DNA of 56,377 nt from Alkaliphilus transvaalensis ATCC 700919. GTDB taxonomy: Bacteria > Bacillota > Clostridia > Peptostreptococcales > Natronincolaceae. Position 1 is the first letter of the stretch. Every line of letters begins with the position of its first letter. Both the position numbers and the translations under genes were made by a program. The stretch spans positions 1 to 56,377 of the forward strand of contig NZ_JHYF01000019.1 of assembly GCF_000621485.1 (NCBI RefSeq), given 5' to 3'. The notes under the pieces were generated by a model. The model saw only the letters and a list, made by a program, of their open reading frames with translations, ran no database searches and had not been told where the DNA came from. Positions 26,000 through 35,350 of this stretch are shown here, one piece after another.

Positions 26000-27067
26000 A
26001 TGGGGATAAAAAGGTGTGTATTATTGTTAATAGCAGTTTTATTACTTACAACAACAATAGCTTTTGGACTAGAAGACAGAGAATACTTGAAGGTTAAAGC
26101 AGTAGTAGTTGAAGAAAGACAAGACCTACAAGAGGGAATAATTGTACAGCAGATCGAGGTTAAACTACTTGAGGGGAAATATAAAGGAAACACTTTAGCG
26201 TTTTCCCACGAGTTAATTGCAGGATCACAATATAACATACCTTTAAAGGAGAATATGAAGGTATATGTACAGTTAACCTTATTAGAAGGTAAATTGGTTA
26301 ATGCAAGGTTTATGGATATTTCTAGGGAAGGGTATATCTATATTCTATTTGGATTATTTTTCTTTTTACTCATCATTTTTGGTGGAAAGACTGGGTTTAG
26401 GTCTTTTATTGCTCTTTTAATTACAGCCTTTGGTATTTTTAAAGTGTATATGCCCATGATTATAAAAGGATACAGCTTTATAACCTCAACAGTTTTAGTG
26501 TGTACTCTAATTATTATTGCAAGTTTTGTCTTAATTAGTGGCTTTAGCCGTAAAAGCTTAAGTGCAATTATAGGTACAATAGGAGGGACTGTATTATCGG
26601 GGGTACTGGCTTTATTTTTTGGTAATTTAATTCAACTTACGGGGGTATCAGATGAAACAATACAAATGCTTGTAGCCTATACAGATCTAAATATTGATTA
26701 TAGAGGGTTACTATATAGTGGAATCACCATTGGTGTGCTTGGAGCTGTAATGGATGTTAGCATGACCATCACTTCAGTTATCTGTGAAATAAAGAAAAAT
26801 AATAAAAAAGTATCCATCTCCTCTTTATTTTTTTCTGGACTATCGGTAGGTAGAGATATTATGGCTACAATGACAAATACGCTAATATTAGCTTATGCAG
26901 GGACATCTTTACCATTGCTATTTTTATTTTCCCTATCGGATATGCCATTAATTGAAATTATTAACTCTCAGTATATAGCTACAGAAATTCTTCGCTCCCT
27001 AAGTGGGAGTATAGGCCTAATTTTAACAATCCCTATTACATCCTTTATTGCATCCATCAATAGCTAA
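26000..27067 (+). CDS. YibE/F family membrane protein
   Basis: 355 aa. Signal-like N-terminal segment (residues 6-22), then an extracytoplasmic beta-rich domain to about residue 110. About seven membrane helices follow, containing the family signatures GGKTGFRSFIALLITAFGIF, GVLGAVMDVSMTITS and SSLFFSGLSVGRDIMATMTNTLILAYAGTSLP-type sequence. The YibE/F family has no proven activity; its members are thought to be transport-related. AGGAGG precedes ATG 26000; monocistronic. Confidence 0.88.
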   Translation: MGIKRCVLLLIAVLLLTTTIAFGLEDREYLKVKAVVVEERQDLQEGIIVQQIEVKLLEGKYKGNTLAFSHELIAGSQYNIPLKENMKVYVQLTLLEGKLVNARFMDISREGYIYILFGLFFFLLIIFGGKTGFRSFIALLITAFGIFKVYMPMIIKGYSFITSTVLVCTLIIIASFVLISGFSRKSLSAIIGTIGGTVLSGVLALFFGNLIQLTGVSDETIQMLVAYTDLNIDYRGLLYSGITIGVLGAVMDVSMTITSVICEIKKNNKKVSISSLFFSGLSVGRDIMATMTNTLILAYAGTSLPLLFLFSLSDMPLIEIINSQYIATEILRSLSGSIGLILTIPITSFIASINS

Positions 27068-27153
27068 ATTCCTTCTAAAGATAAGTATTAAATTTAAGAA
27101 GGGATTTTCCACCTATTACTAGAATAGTAATATTAGGTGAAAGAGGTGACAAA

Positions 27154-28629
27154 ATGAAGAAATACGACCTTTTAATTCAGAGGGTATTAACCCTTGCAAA
27201 AGAGCTAGGAGTATACCTAATAGTCAGAATCCAAAATACAAAATCAAAGCACATTGTAGTTAATAATGGAAAAACTGAAGAAATGTACTATAATGAAGGT
27301 GGAGGAATTAGCTTTCAAGCTTTTACTAAGGCTGGTGGATGCGGTTTTGCAACTTCAGAAAAAATTGATGAAGATAGCAGTTTAAAAATGGTGAAGATTG
27401 CCACTGAAATAGCCGAAGAAATGGAAAAGAGAGGTGGAAAGCCTAATACCGAAATTTTTCAACAAGAACCAGTAGTAGAGTCCCGTTACAGCAACACTAA
27501 GTATCCCTTCGATTATTTGACCTTAGAAGAAGAAGAACGCCTTTTGGTGGAGTTTAATAGGGAAATTTTAAATAGTTATGGTAATGTAGCAATAGAGAGC
27601 CTCTATCGAAATGTGATGGATCATTGGAGGATTGTAAGAAGTGATGGGACAGATGTTTATTATGAGATTCCCCGTACGATTGTAGCCAATACCATCACCG
27701 CAAAGGGAAATCGTACAGCTTCAACAAGAGGGGCATTAAGTGGGAGTGATATCTCTATCCTACTAGATGAAGAGAAAAAACAGAAGCTCTATAAGCGTAT
27801 CCAGCAATCATGTAATTTAGCTGTAGCACTATTAAGTGCTCCAAAGATAAAAAGTGGAAATTATAAAATTGTGTTAGATTATGCATTAGCTAAGGGATTG
27901 GCCCATGAAGCCTTTGGACATGCGGCAGAAAGTGATGGAATGAAGTTATCTATTTTAGCTGATGAGAAGGGACATTTTCGAGAAGGTGAATTAGTTGCTA
28001 GTCCTAGTGTTTCAATAATAGATGAATCTATAGAAGGTGACTATGCCTATCAGCCCTATAGTGCTAATGGAAGTAAGCGAGAAAGAACAGAAATTATTAA
28101 GGGTGGAATTTTAAAGGAAGCCCTTGCAGATATCTTTTCTGCAAAGGAAGCAGGCGTACAAGTTACAGGAGCAGGAAGAGTTGAAAGTTATAGACATTTA
28201 CCGCTACCAAGGATGTCTAATATTAGGATAGAAGTGGAGGGGGCAATCCCTTTAGATAAAGACTTTGAGGATGTAACACCTCAAGAACTGTATCAAATCC
28301 TTCTAAAAAATAACTATATTAAACCAGAAGAAGAAGTTCTTTATTTAGTTGGCTATAAAGGTGGGCAGGTCAAATCAAGCCAAGGAGAGTTTGTTTTTAA
28401 TTGTAGTGGAATCTATCGATTAGGTGAAGAATGTACCCTGTATCAACCAGCAATCTTTAGTGGGAAAGTTCTTTCAGCTCTTAAGTCAATTAAAGCAGGA
28501 GTAGGCCCTTTATTATTAGATGCTCAGGGTTCTTGTGGAAAAGCAGGTCAAAATGTACCTTCTAGTGGAGGGTCCCACTATTTTATCCTGTTAGAATCCA
28601 ATAAAGACGTAATAATAGGGGGCGAATAG
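27154..28629 (+). CDS. tldD: TldD family metalloprotease subunit
   Basis: 491-aa TldD. In the TldD/TldE heterodimer this subunit carries the zinc site and trims unfolded peptides such as microcin precursors. The HExxxH motif is present as HEAFGHAAESDG (about residue 245). GAGRVESYRHLPLPRMSN and a Gly-rich C-terminal region complete the fold. The partner tldE follows 4 bp later, as expected for an obligate pair. The natural substrate in this organism is unknown. Confidence 0.93.
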   Translation: MKKYDLLIQRVLTLAKELGVYLIVRIQNTKSKHIVVNNGKTEEMYYNEGGGISFQAFTKAGGCGFATSEKIDEDSSLKMVKIATEIAEEMEKRGGKPNTEIFQQEPVVESRYSNTKYPFDYLTLEEEERLLVEFNREILNSYGNVAIESLYRNVMDHWRIVRSDGTDVYYEIPRTIVANTITAKGNRTASTRGALSGSDISILLDEEKKQKLYKRIQQSCNLAVALLSAPKIKSGNYKIVLDYALAKGLAHEAFGHAAESDGMKLSILADEKGHFREGELVASPSVSIIDESIEGDYAYQPYSANGSKRERTEIIKGGILKEALADIFSAKEAGVQVTGAGRVESYRHLPLPRMSNIRIEVEGAIPLDKDFEDVTPQELYQILLKNNYIKPEEEVLYLVGYKGGQVKSSQGEFVFNCSGIYRLGEECTLYQPAIFSGKVLSALKSIKAGVGPLLLDAQGSCGKAGQNVPSSGGSHYFILLESNKDVIIGGE

Positions 28630-28633
28630 CAGT

Positions 28634-29950
28634 ATGGATTATGTAAGACAGCTAGAAAACCAGTTGAAGGAATACATGTGTAAGGAGCGGGAAAACCTAC
28701 AGATAAAAGGATGGTATTTTGGAATAAACGAAAGTGTTTCCATTAAAGCAGGAGTTAAGAACAATCATTTGGGAGGAGTCTATAGTAGTCCAAAGGCAGA
28801 AGAAGCTATGCGGGGTAAACTATCAATAATATGGCAGGATAATCGTAGAAGTATTGTTTCTTTAGATAGTACGACTCCACAACAGTTTAAAGGGCTAATA
28901 GATACTTGGAGAAGATCATCCTATAGGGATGAGCAGGCAGCAATGATCTATAAAGCAGATGACTACCCAGAGGTTAATTTATTTGATGAAGAGATATATA
29001 AGCTCGTACATGAAGATAAGTCTTTCATTTTTGATACGTTGGAACAATATGTTAAAGAACTAGTAGACAAAGGGATTAAGCATGTCAATGCTTCAGTAAG
29101 TGCTAGTTCCTATCATCACCATATTCGAAATTCCCTGGGGTTAGAAATTTCTAATAAAGCGACATCCTTTTCAACATATGTTTATGGAGATGAGACCTTT
29201 GGTAGTTCATATCTCCGTAGAAGGTTAATTAATCAAAGAGAATTAGAACATTTGATCAATTATACTGCATCTAACGTTAATCAGTTGAGGGATAGAGGGG
29301 TTATTGAAGATGGAGAAAAGGAAGTACTTTTACTTCCCCATGTTGCAGAGGCTTTTATAGGAAATTATTTATTAAATAATTTTAAAGGAAGTCAGATTTA
29401 TAACAATCGTTCAGCATTCTCAAAGGACGACTTTCAAAACAATAAATCCATCATGAAGGAAGATTTCTATCTTACCCTTGATACAACTAAGGATTTTGGA
29501 CAAGGCTCCTATATATCTACCTACGAGGGAGTACCAGGAGGAGTAGTTAATTTAGTGGAAAAGGGCAAGATACAGTCTCCTATTCTAGATCTAAAATACA
29601 GTAATTTAATGGATTTAAAACCAACGCCCCTACCAGCAGGAAGGGGAAGTAGTAGACTGTATTCTGTTAATATGAAAACATTTGAAGAATTGATAGAGCA
29701 GATAGAGGACGGGATTATCGTATGTGACCTGTTGGGAATGCATACACAAGACCCTACAAGCGGCAACTATTCTTTAACCGCACCTAATTGTATTCGAGTT
29801 AGAAAAGGAGAAATAATAGGCGCATGTAAAGCCGTTATTTCTGGCAATTTTTTTGAAAATATAAAACAACCAACTACAGAGCTGGGTCTTTTACCCTATG
29901 AAGACCAACCATGTATTTTAATGAGATCAAAAATAACAGGAGAGAAATAA
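28634..29950 (+). CDS. tldE: TldE/PmbA family protein
   Basis: 438-aa partner of TldD. It has the same two-domain fold but lacks the HExxxH zinc motif, as TldE subunits do. Family blocks include EGVPGGVVNLVEKG, DLLGMHTQDPTSGNYSL (near the C-terminus) and GACKAVISGNFFENI. The ribosome site is a GGGGG inside the end of tldD. Confidence 0.9.
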   Translation: MDYVRQLENQLKEYMCKERENLQIKGWYFGINESVSIKAGVKNNHLGGVYSSPKAEEAMRGKLSIIWQDNRRSIVSLDSTTPQQFKGLIDTWRRSSYRDEQAAMIYKADDYPEVNLFDEEIYKLVHEDKSFIFDTLEQYVKELVDKGIKHVNASVSASSYHHHIRNSLGLEISNKATSFSTYVYGDETFGSSYLRRRLINQRELEHLINYTASNVNQLRDRGVIEDGEKEVLLLPHVAEAFIGNYLLNNFKGSQIYNNRSAFSKDDFQNNKSIMKEDFYLTLDTTKDFGQGSYISTYEGVPGGVVNLVEKGKIQSPILDLKYSNLMDLKPTPLPAGRGSSRLYSVNMKTFEELIEQIEDGIIVCDLLGMHTQDPTSGNYSLTAPNCIRVRKGEIIGACKAVISGNFFENIKQPTTELGLLPYEDQPCILMRSKITGEK

Positions 29951-29963
29951 GGAGGCTCAATTC

Positions 29964-30377
29964 ATGAGTTATGTATTGGCAGGCAATAAGATGTTTGATA
30001 GTCAAGAAATCTTAAATAAAATAAAAGAAAAATATACCTTTAAAATGATAAAGGATATTTCAGGAGGATCAAAAAGGGATGATACTCTTGTTTATCAAGT
30101 AATACAAGATGTAGGAAACTTAAAGGAGGAAATATTAATAGACTCCGTTGAACCAATAGAACAAGAGGACTTAGTAGATGAACTAATGAATCTTGCTGAT
30201 GAGAAAATCTCATTAATAGAAGAAGTGATACCAGAGGTTTTCAAAAGCTATGGATATTCTTATCATTATGATGCAGATCAAGAGGAAATAAAAAGTCTAT
30301 TTATTGCTGTTGATCAATCAGTTGGAGACTTAAGACTATCTGATATAGCAGATAGAATTTTAAGATCCATTGATTAA
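29964..30377 (+). CDS. Hypothetical 137-aa protein
   Basis: Family not recognised. Soluble and acidic; predicted helix-rich with a central acidic stretch (VEPIEQEDLVDELMNLADEKI). Good ribosome site AAGGAGG before ATG 29964. It follows tldE by 13 bp, so is co-transcribed with tldDE and might be a partner or substrate-related factor; that is speculation. Confidence 0.75.
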   Translation: MSYVLAGNKMFDSQEILNKIKEKYTFKMIKDISGGSKRDDTLVYQVIQDVGNLKEEILIDSVEPIEQEDLVDELMNLADEKISLIEEVIPEVFKSYGYSYHYDADQEEIKSLFIAVDQSVGDLRLSDIADRILRSID

Positions 30378-30387
30378 ATAAAGTTTG

Positions 30388-30419
30388 GTAAACATCCCTA
30401 AAAGCGCAGGGATGTTTAC
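30388..30419 (+). promoter_or_regulatory. 12-bp hairpin ahead of the first L25 gene
   Basis: Stem 30388-30399 with 30408-30419, perfect. No T-run follows directly, so it is either a weak terminator for the upstream operon or a leader element of the L25 gene at 30452. Confidence 0.65.
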
Positions 30420-30451
30420 TAAAATTAAAATTTAAAAGGGGGAATTTTTTT

Positions 30452-31039
30452 ATGGCAACACCACTATTGGAAATCTATGAAAGAGAAACTGTAGGTAAAA
30501 ACTGTGTTGCGAAGGAAAGAAGACAAGGAAAGGTTCCAGCTATTGTTTATAGCAAGGGAAATGAAACAAAGCTAGTTTTTTTACCAGAAAGGGAATTTGA
30601 AAAAATATTGTCTAAGTATGGAAGTAGCACCCGATTAGCATTAAATTTAGAAGGCAATAAAACCTTCGCAGTTATTAAAGAAATACAAAGAGATACCCTA
30701 AAGCATAACCTACTTCATGTAGATCTACAAACCTTAAATGAAAATCAAAAGATAAAGCTTACTCTTCCAATTCATCTAATCAATAAAGAGTCTGTTGAGA
30801 GCAACAGCGAAATCATCCAGAGTCATTATAACGAAATCGACATTAATACTTACCCCAAATATATTCCCGACAGAATAGAAGCAGATGCTAAATTGTTAAA
30901 AAGTAAAAGCTCAATTACAGTAGGAGATTTAAATATAGCAAAAAATGATAATATTGAGCTGGGTCTAGACTTAAGTACCGCTATTGCCAATTTAGTATAT
31001 GTAGGCAAGAAAGAAGAACCACTAGAAGAAGAAATATAA
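30452..31039 (+). CDS. Ribosomal protein bL25/Ctc family, first paralogue
   Basis: 195 aa, two domains: N-terminal 5S-rRNA-binding L25 beta barrel (residues 1-95, with VPAIVYSKG, FAVIKEIQRDTLKHNLLHVDLQ) and C-terminal TL5/Ctc domain. The C-terminal half is more diverged than in its neighbour: the usual GGxL-type and IPxxIExDxSxLxIGD block is reduced to IPDRIEADAKLLKSKSSITVGDLNI. It may be a specialised or stress-type copy. AAGGGGG precedes ATG 30452. Confidence 0.9.
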   Translation: MATPLLEIYERETVGKNCVAKERRQGKVPAIVYSKGNETKLVFLPEREFEKILSKYGSSTRLALNLEGNKTFAVIKEIQRDTLKHNLLHVDLQTLNENQKIKLTLPIHLINKESVESNSEIIQSHYNEIDINTYPKYIPDRIEADAKLLKSKSSITVGDLNIAKNDNIELGLDLSTAIANLVYVGKKEEPLEEEI

Positions 31040-31049
31040 AAAATCAAAG

Positions 31050-31144
31050 CACCTCTCCTAAAACCAATTTATACCAAGTTAAGTATAAAAAACTTGGAAC
31101 TGGAAATAATCCATTAATAAATTGAAGAGGAGAGGTGTTTTTTG
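31050..31144 (+). promoter_or_regulatory. Candidate L25 leader RNA that buries the ribosome site
   Basis: Three nested helices: 31050-31059 with 31128-31137, 31066-31072 with 31117-31123, and 31074-31080 with 31091-31097. The 3' strand of the outer helix (AGGAGAGGTG) is also the Shine-Dalgarno of the second L25 gene. It is followed by six T, so it also resembles a terminator for the first. Helices read from sequence; the regulatory role is inferred. Confidence 0.65.
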
Positions 31145-31717
31145 ATGCAATCAATTACAAGCGAATTACGGAATAACGTTGGAAAGAATGATAGTCATCG
31201 TTTAAGATTTGATGGCTATATCCCATCAGTAATCTATGGAAAAGGTATGAACACATTACCTGTAAAAATTGATAAAAGAGAAATGGATACATTAGTAAGA
31301 AATTATGGCTCTAACGGAATTATTCAAATTAATATTGGTGGAGAAGAGCATACCGTACTAATCAAGGAAGTTCAAAGAGACCCTGTAACAAAAGAAATTA
31401 TTCATGTAGATATGCAAAAAGTAAGTTACGACCAAAGAATCCATGTGAAAGTACCAATCGTATTAGTGGGTAAGCGGAATGTAGAGAAAAGTGGAATCAT
31501 TTTACAACAGCAGCTCAAGGATGTAGAAGTAGAATGCTTTGCTGGCAGTATTCCAAAAAAATTAGAATTTGATATATCTAATTTTACAATCGGAGACACT
31601 TTAAAGGTAGCAGATATGGAATTTAGTGAAGAATTTTCAATAATTGCAGACCCCCAATCTGTTATAGCATCAGTGGCAACGGCGGAGAAGACAGTTGATG
31701 AAGTGGTAGAAGAATAG
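31145..31717 (+). CDS. rplY: Ribosomal protein bL25/Ctc family, second paralogue
   Basis: 190 aa with the N-terminal L25 domain (VPIVLVGK-type strands, YIPSVIYGKG, VLIKEVQRDPVTKEIIHVDMQ) and a well-kept C-terminal Ctc domain (GIILQQQLKDVEVECFAGSIP, FDISNFTIGDTLKVAD). The tail is acidic. This copy is closer to the family consensus than the first. ATG 31145 is used: GAGGAGAGGTG lies just upstream, inside a hairpin. Two adjacent L25 genes are unusual. Confidence 0.92.
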   Translation: MQSITSELRNNVGKNDSHRLRFDGYIPSVIYGKGMNTLPVKIDKREMDTLVRNYGSNGIIQINIGGEEHTVLIKEVQRDPVTKEIIHVDMQKVSYDQRIHVKVPIVLVGKRNVEKSGIILQQQLKDVEVECFAGSIPKKLEFDISNFTIGDTLKVADMEFSEEFSIIADPQSVIASVATAEKTVDEVVEE

Positions 31718-31741
31718 GCTATTTGTAATAAAGGGCATCAC

Positions 31742-31780
31742 AAAGGGCATCACCTACAATTATGGGTGATGCCTTTAATG
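31742..31780 (+). terminator. Probable terminator after the L25 genes
   Basis: Stem GGCATCACC (31746-31754) with GGTGATGCC (31765-31773), but only three T follow. A direct duplication AAAGGGCATCAC precedes it. The rest of 31781-31979 holds no gene. Confidence 0.55.
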
Positions 31781-31979
31781 GCTTCTAAGACTTATACTAA
31801 GACCCCTAGAACTTTTCCTAGATTCAAATAAATTACTAAAAGTCCTCTTTAGAATGTATGAGTAATATTTATTTAGATAAAATATAGAATATGTAGACAA
31901 CCATAATGTTAAAGTGGTATAAAGGATAATGTTACTATTGGGATTAATGACCTTCTAACTAATTAAAATGAAAAGGTTC

Positions 31980-32009
31980 TTTACATACGATAGGGGGGTA
32001 TAGTATATT
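31980..32009 (+). promoter_or_regulatory. csoR promoter with embedded CsoR-type operator
   Basis: TTTACA (31980-31985), 18-nt spacer and TATATT (32004-32009). A G-rich pseudo-palindrome (TACGATAGGGGG then GTATAGTA, 31986-32005) fills the spacer. It matches the G-rich operator type known for Bacillus CsoR, so bound repressor would block RNA polymerase. Confidence 0.72.
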
Positions 32010-32031
32010 ATAATAAAGGAGGCGATAATTG

Positions 32032-32343
32032 ATGGAAGACGGTAAGCTAGGACGAAATAATTATAAGGTAGCATCGGAAGAATCAATAAAGATTCAAAAA
32101 TCTATTATAGATCGTTTAAGCAGGGTAGAAGGTCAGGTTAGAGGCATCAAAAACATGATAGAAAATGGTAGCTACTGTAATGATGTTATTAATCAGATTG
32201 AGGCCTCTCGTTCAGCCCTTAGTTCCATTGCTTTAATCTTAATGGAAGGGCATCTAAAAAATTGTATAGCAGATCAGATTAAAAAAGGTGATGAGAGTGC
32301 AATTGAAGAAGTAATGAAAACTGTAAAGAAGTTGATGAAATAA
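32032..32343 (+). CDS. csoR: CsoR-family copper-sensing repressor
   Basis: 103-aa all-helical DUF156/CsoR protein. The core IIDRLSRVEGQVRGIKNMI is clear. The Cu(I) ligands Cys-His-Cys are expected as C in YCNDVINQI, H in EGHLKNC and C in KNC, all present. ATG 32032 follows AAGGAGG by 9 nt. With copZ downstream it forms a copper-response pair. Its own promoter carries an operator-like site. Confidence 0.92.
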   Translation: MEDGKLGRNNYKVASEESIKIQKSIIDRLSRVEGQVRGIKNMIENGSYCNDVINQIEASRSALSSIALILMEGHLKNCIADQIKKGDESAIEEVMKTVKKLMK

Positions 32344-32458
32344 TTAAATTTAAAACAATTGAGATTATTGCTTTATCTAAGTTTACCTAAGTAAAATGCT
32401 AAGGCATACAGTGATCTCGGTTAATATAGGTTTAAATAAAAATTAAGGAGGGAATTTT

Positions 32459-32674
32459 ATGAAAAAGAAAATAATGATAGAAGGGATGTCTTGCGGACAT
32501 TGTTCAAATCATGTAAAAGATGCACTAATGGAACTTGAAGAAGTAAAGGAAGTTACTGTAGATCTAGCTGGGAAAAATGCAGTAGTAGAATTATCTCAAG
32601 AAGTAACCGATGAAGTTTTAAAGGAAGTTATTGAAGAAGCGGGTTATGATTTTCAAGGGGTAGCAGGTTTATAG
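32459..32674 (+). CDS. copZ: Copper chaperone CopZ (heavy-metal-associated domain)
   Basis: 71-aa ferredoxin-like HMA domain with the metal site MSCGHC at residues 10-15 and the typical EEAGYDF end. Carries Cu(I) to a CopA-type ATPase in the cytosol. No copper ATPase gene is in the window. A good AAGGAGGG ribosome site precedes it. The 115-bp gap from csoR shows no terminator, so read-through from the csoR promoter is likely. Confidence 0.93.
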   Translation: MKKKIMIEGMSCGHCSNHVKDALMELEEVKEVTVDLAGKNAVVELSQEVTDEVLKEVIEEAGYDFQGVAGL

Positions 32675-32735
32675 ATAATAGTTGGGTTTTGTAGAGTTGT
32701 AATTTATTTATGATAGATATTTACAATAGATATAA

Positions 32736-32767
32736 CAAAATGGAGATCCTTTGGGGTCTCCATTTTG
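32736..32767. terminator. Bidirectional terminator between copZ and mltG
   Basis: A stem of 14 pairs (32736-32749 with 32754-32767) with a short loop lies between convergent genes. T-rich on the minus-strand side. Confidence 0.75.
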
Positions 32768-32868
32768 ATTAAAGGAATAATAATTCAACAGATATAGTGT
32801 TTAATGATATCAACGACTGAGTAAAAATATATTAACCTTAGTAAAATATAATATCCTTTAAAATAATC

Positions 32869-33885
32869 TTATCGATTCATCATTCTTCTATAATTCTCAA
32901 CATTCTTTAAATGCTCCTGATAGGTTTTACCAAATACATGTCCATTCTCACCTAACACATAATAAAGATAGTCATGTTCTTCTGGGTATAAAGCAGCATG
33001 AATCGATGACTTGCTTGGTGCTGCTATAGGGCCTGGTGGAAGGCCTCCTACTAAATAGGTATTAAAAGGATTTTGCTCTTCAAGATGAGCATAAAGTACT
33101 CGGGTTATGTGCTCTTTTCCTTCACCTATACCGTAGATAACAGTGGCATCAATTTGTAATAACATATTAATCTTCATTCGATTATAAATAACTCCGCTGA
33201 TGGTGGCCTTTTCATCATTGTGATAGGCTTCCCTTTCAATTAATGAGGCTAACGTCAAAATTTCGTGAACTGAAAGCCCTAGTTCTTCAGCCCTTGCGTG
33301 ATACTCTGGTGTAAATAAGTCCTCCATTGTCTTAGCTAAACGTCTTATAACATCTTGAGGGGTACTGCTTTCAGTAAAGTGGTAAGTGTCAGGATATAAA
33401 TAACCTTCAAGATTAAAATATAAATCAGCTGTATCAAAAGAGAAATCTTGTTCATCAAAGTAAGCATCAGCTACTTCTAAAAACTCTTCAATTGTTGAAA
33501 TACCAGTAGACTCAACTCTTTCGGCTATTTGATAAAGGGTAAAGCCCTCAGGTATAGTTAGTACGATTGGGGCCTCTGCGTTACCCTTAATAAGTAAATC
33601 AAAAATTTCATCCATAGTAATATTTGGTGATAAAACATATGTGCCAGGTTTGATGTGGCGGTCCACTTGAGCATTTTTTGCTTGATGTTTAAACCATAGT
33701 TTACTTCTTATGACGCCGTTATCATACAACAAGTCCGTAACATAATTCATAGTAGCCCCTCTTGGAATAACAATCTCTAATGGTTCATCTACTGAAGCTA
33801 CTGAAAGGTAGGATGGAAGTAAAAAAAAGGCGGCAATAGAAGTTACTATAATTAAACATATAAGCATGTAAATGGTTTTCTTCAT
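32869..33885 (-). CDS. mltG: Endolytic murein transglycosylase MltG
   Basis: 338-aa YceG/MltG enzyme that cleaves nascent glycan strands at the outer membrane face. One N-terminal membrane anchor (residues 5-26), a LysM-like subdomain (IVIPRGATMNYVTDLLYDNGVI), and the catalytic region: LASLIEREAYHNDEK with the catalytic Glu, VIYNRMKINMLLQIDATVIYG-type segment and NTYLVGGLPPGPIAAPSKSSI. Length is normal. It is the only clearly supported large minus-strand gene in the window; GGGGGAT precedes its ATG. Confidence 0.94.
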   Translation of the reverse strand: MKKTIYMLICLIIVTSIAAFFLLPSYLSVASVDEPLEIVIPRGATMNYVTDLLYDNGVIRSKLWFKHQAKNAQVDRHIKPGTYVLSPNITMDEIFDLLIKGNAEAPIVLTIPEGFTLYQIAERVESTGISTIEEFLEVADAYFDEQDFSFDTADLYFNLEGYLYPDTYHFTESSTPQDVIRRLAKTMEDLFTPEYHARAEELGLSVHEILTLASLIEREAYHNDEKATISGVIYNRMKINMLLQIDATVIYGIGEGKEHITRVLYAHLEEQNPFNTYLVGGLPPGPIAAPSKSSIHAALYPEEHDYLYYVLGENGHVFGKTYQEHLKNVENYRRMMNR

Positions 33886-34168
33886 AATAAATCCCCCGTT
33901 AGTCGAACATATTTATCTTCTATTTATTTTACCATTAGAGTAGAAAAAATGCTAATATTCATTTAAGGAAATAATTACTTAGGAAAATAGTCTTCATAAA
34001 TAGTAACTTGGCTGTTGAAATTGAGAAATAAATAATATCACAGATTAGTTTAGCTCATTAATGTAATTGTAATTTTCTACAATTAGAATAAAATTAGTAT
34101 TATCATTAACAAGGGATTTTAATAAAGATATAGAAGATAAAAGAAGGCGATAAAAAGGAGTGAAGGTT

Positions 34169-35188
34169 ATGAAGGATAGATATATGAAACAGGTAAATTT
34201 TAAAGGGATAGGGATAGAAGGACAAGAGAAATTAAATCAATCGAAGGTTCTAATAGTGGGATGCGGGGCTTTAGGTACGGTTGTAGCCAACAGCCTTGCT
34301 AGGACAGGCGTAGGTACCTTACGCATCGTCGATCGTGATTTTGTAGAGTTAAGTAACCTTCATAGACAAATTTTGTTTGATGAGGCTGATGCAGAAAATA
34401 GTATACCAAAGGCAGAAGCAGCAAAGGACAAATTGGAAAAAATAAATTCTGACATTAAAATTGAAGCCATCGTTAAAGATGTTAATAGTATCACGATAGA
34501 AAAAATGATTGATGGAATTGATTTGATCATAGATTGTACCGACAACTTTAAAACAAGATACCTCATTAATGATGTGGCATTTAACCATGGTATTCCATGG
34601 ATCTATGGTGGTGCGGTGGGTAGTACAGGAGCAATAAAGGTTTTTATTCCAAATGAAACTGGTTGTTTAAGATGCATGATGGATACCCCACCATCAGCCG
34701 GCAGTATAACAACTTGTGATGTTGCAGGAGTAATCAATACAGCTACGGGGATTGTAGGAATGTATCAATCTAATGAAGCAATTAAATATTTAACGGAAAA
34801 CTATCAAGAAGTAGAAAATCGTATGATCTACTTAGATTTGTGGGACAATGAGTTTCAGACGATGAAGTTAACGAAAAGAGAAAATTGTAGCTGCTGTGGA
34901 AAAAAAGAATATCAGTATCTTAATAATAAAATGCCAGAAGCTGTTCACATATGTGGAAATAATAGCGTTCAGGTTGACCCAAATAATAGTAAAGGGACAA
35001 TATCCCTTAAAATTATATATGATAGGTTAGAGAACGCAGGTGTTGAGGTGAAACTTTCTCCCTTTTTATTAACTGCAAAAGTTGAAGGATACGAAATAAA
35101 ACTTTTTGATGATGGTAGAGCCATAATAAAAAATGCAAAAACCATTGAAGAAGCTAAAGGTCTTTATGCAAAATATATAGGCTATTAA
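34169..35188 (+). CDS. ThiF/MoeB/HesA-family E1-like adenylyltransferase
   Basis: 339 aa. ATP-binding Rossmann fold with VLIVGCGALGTVVANSLARTGVG, the DRDFVELSNLHRQILF activation block and IDCTDNFKTRYLIND. A zinc site of two Cys pairs is visible: CLRC and CSCC. Adenylates a ubiquitin-like sulfur carrier (ThiS or MoaD type). An extra C-terminal domain of about 80 residues replaces the rhodanese domain of some relatives. No ThiS or MoaD gene is adjacent, so thiamin and molybdopterin roles cannot be separated. ATG 34169 follows AAAAAGGAG by 7 nt. Confidence 0.88.
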   Translation: MKDRYMKQVNFKGIGIEGQEKLNQSKVLIVGCGALGTVVANSLARTGVGTLRIVDRDFVELSNLHRQILFDEADAENSIPKAEAAKDKLEKINSDIKIEAIVKDVNSITIEKMIDGIDLIIDCTDNFKTRYLINDVAFNHGIPWIYGGAVGSTGAIKVFIPNETGCLRCMMDTPPSAGSITTCDVAGVINTATGIVGMYQSNEAIKYLTENYQEVENRMIYLDLWDNEFQTMKLTKRENCSCCGKKEYQYLNNKMPEAVHICGNNSVQVDPNNSKGTISLKIIYDRLENAGVEVKLSPFLLTAKVEGYEIKLFDDGRAIIKNAKTIEEAKGLYAKYIGY

Positions 35189-35350
35189 TGGCTGAAATTC
35201 AACATAGAAGATTACTAAACTTGTCACAGTACCGACACAATAAATGGATATGATAAGCTTGTAAAGATTTTAAAATACATAGGATGATAGCTTATGTATT
35301 TCAAATCTTTAAGAGTAAGCTTTAAAAAATAATCTAATTGGAGGGATACT

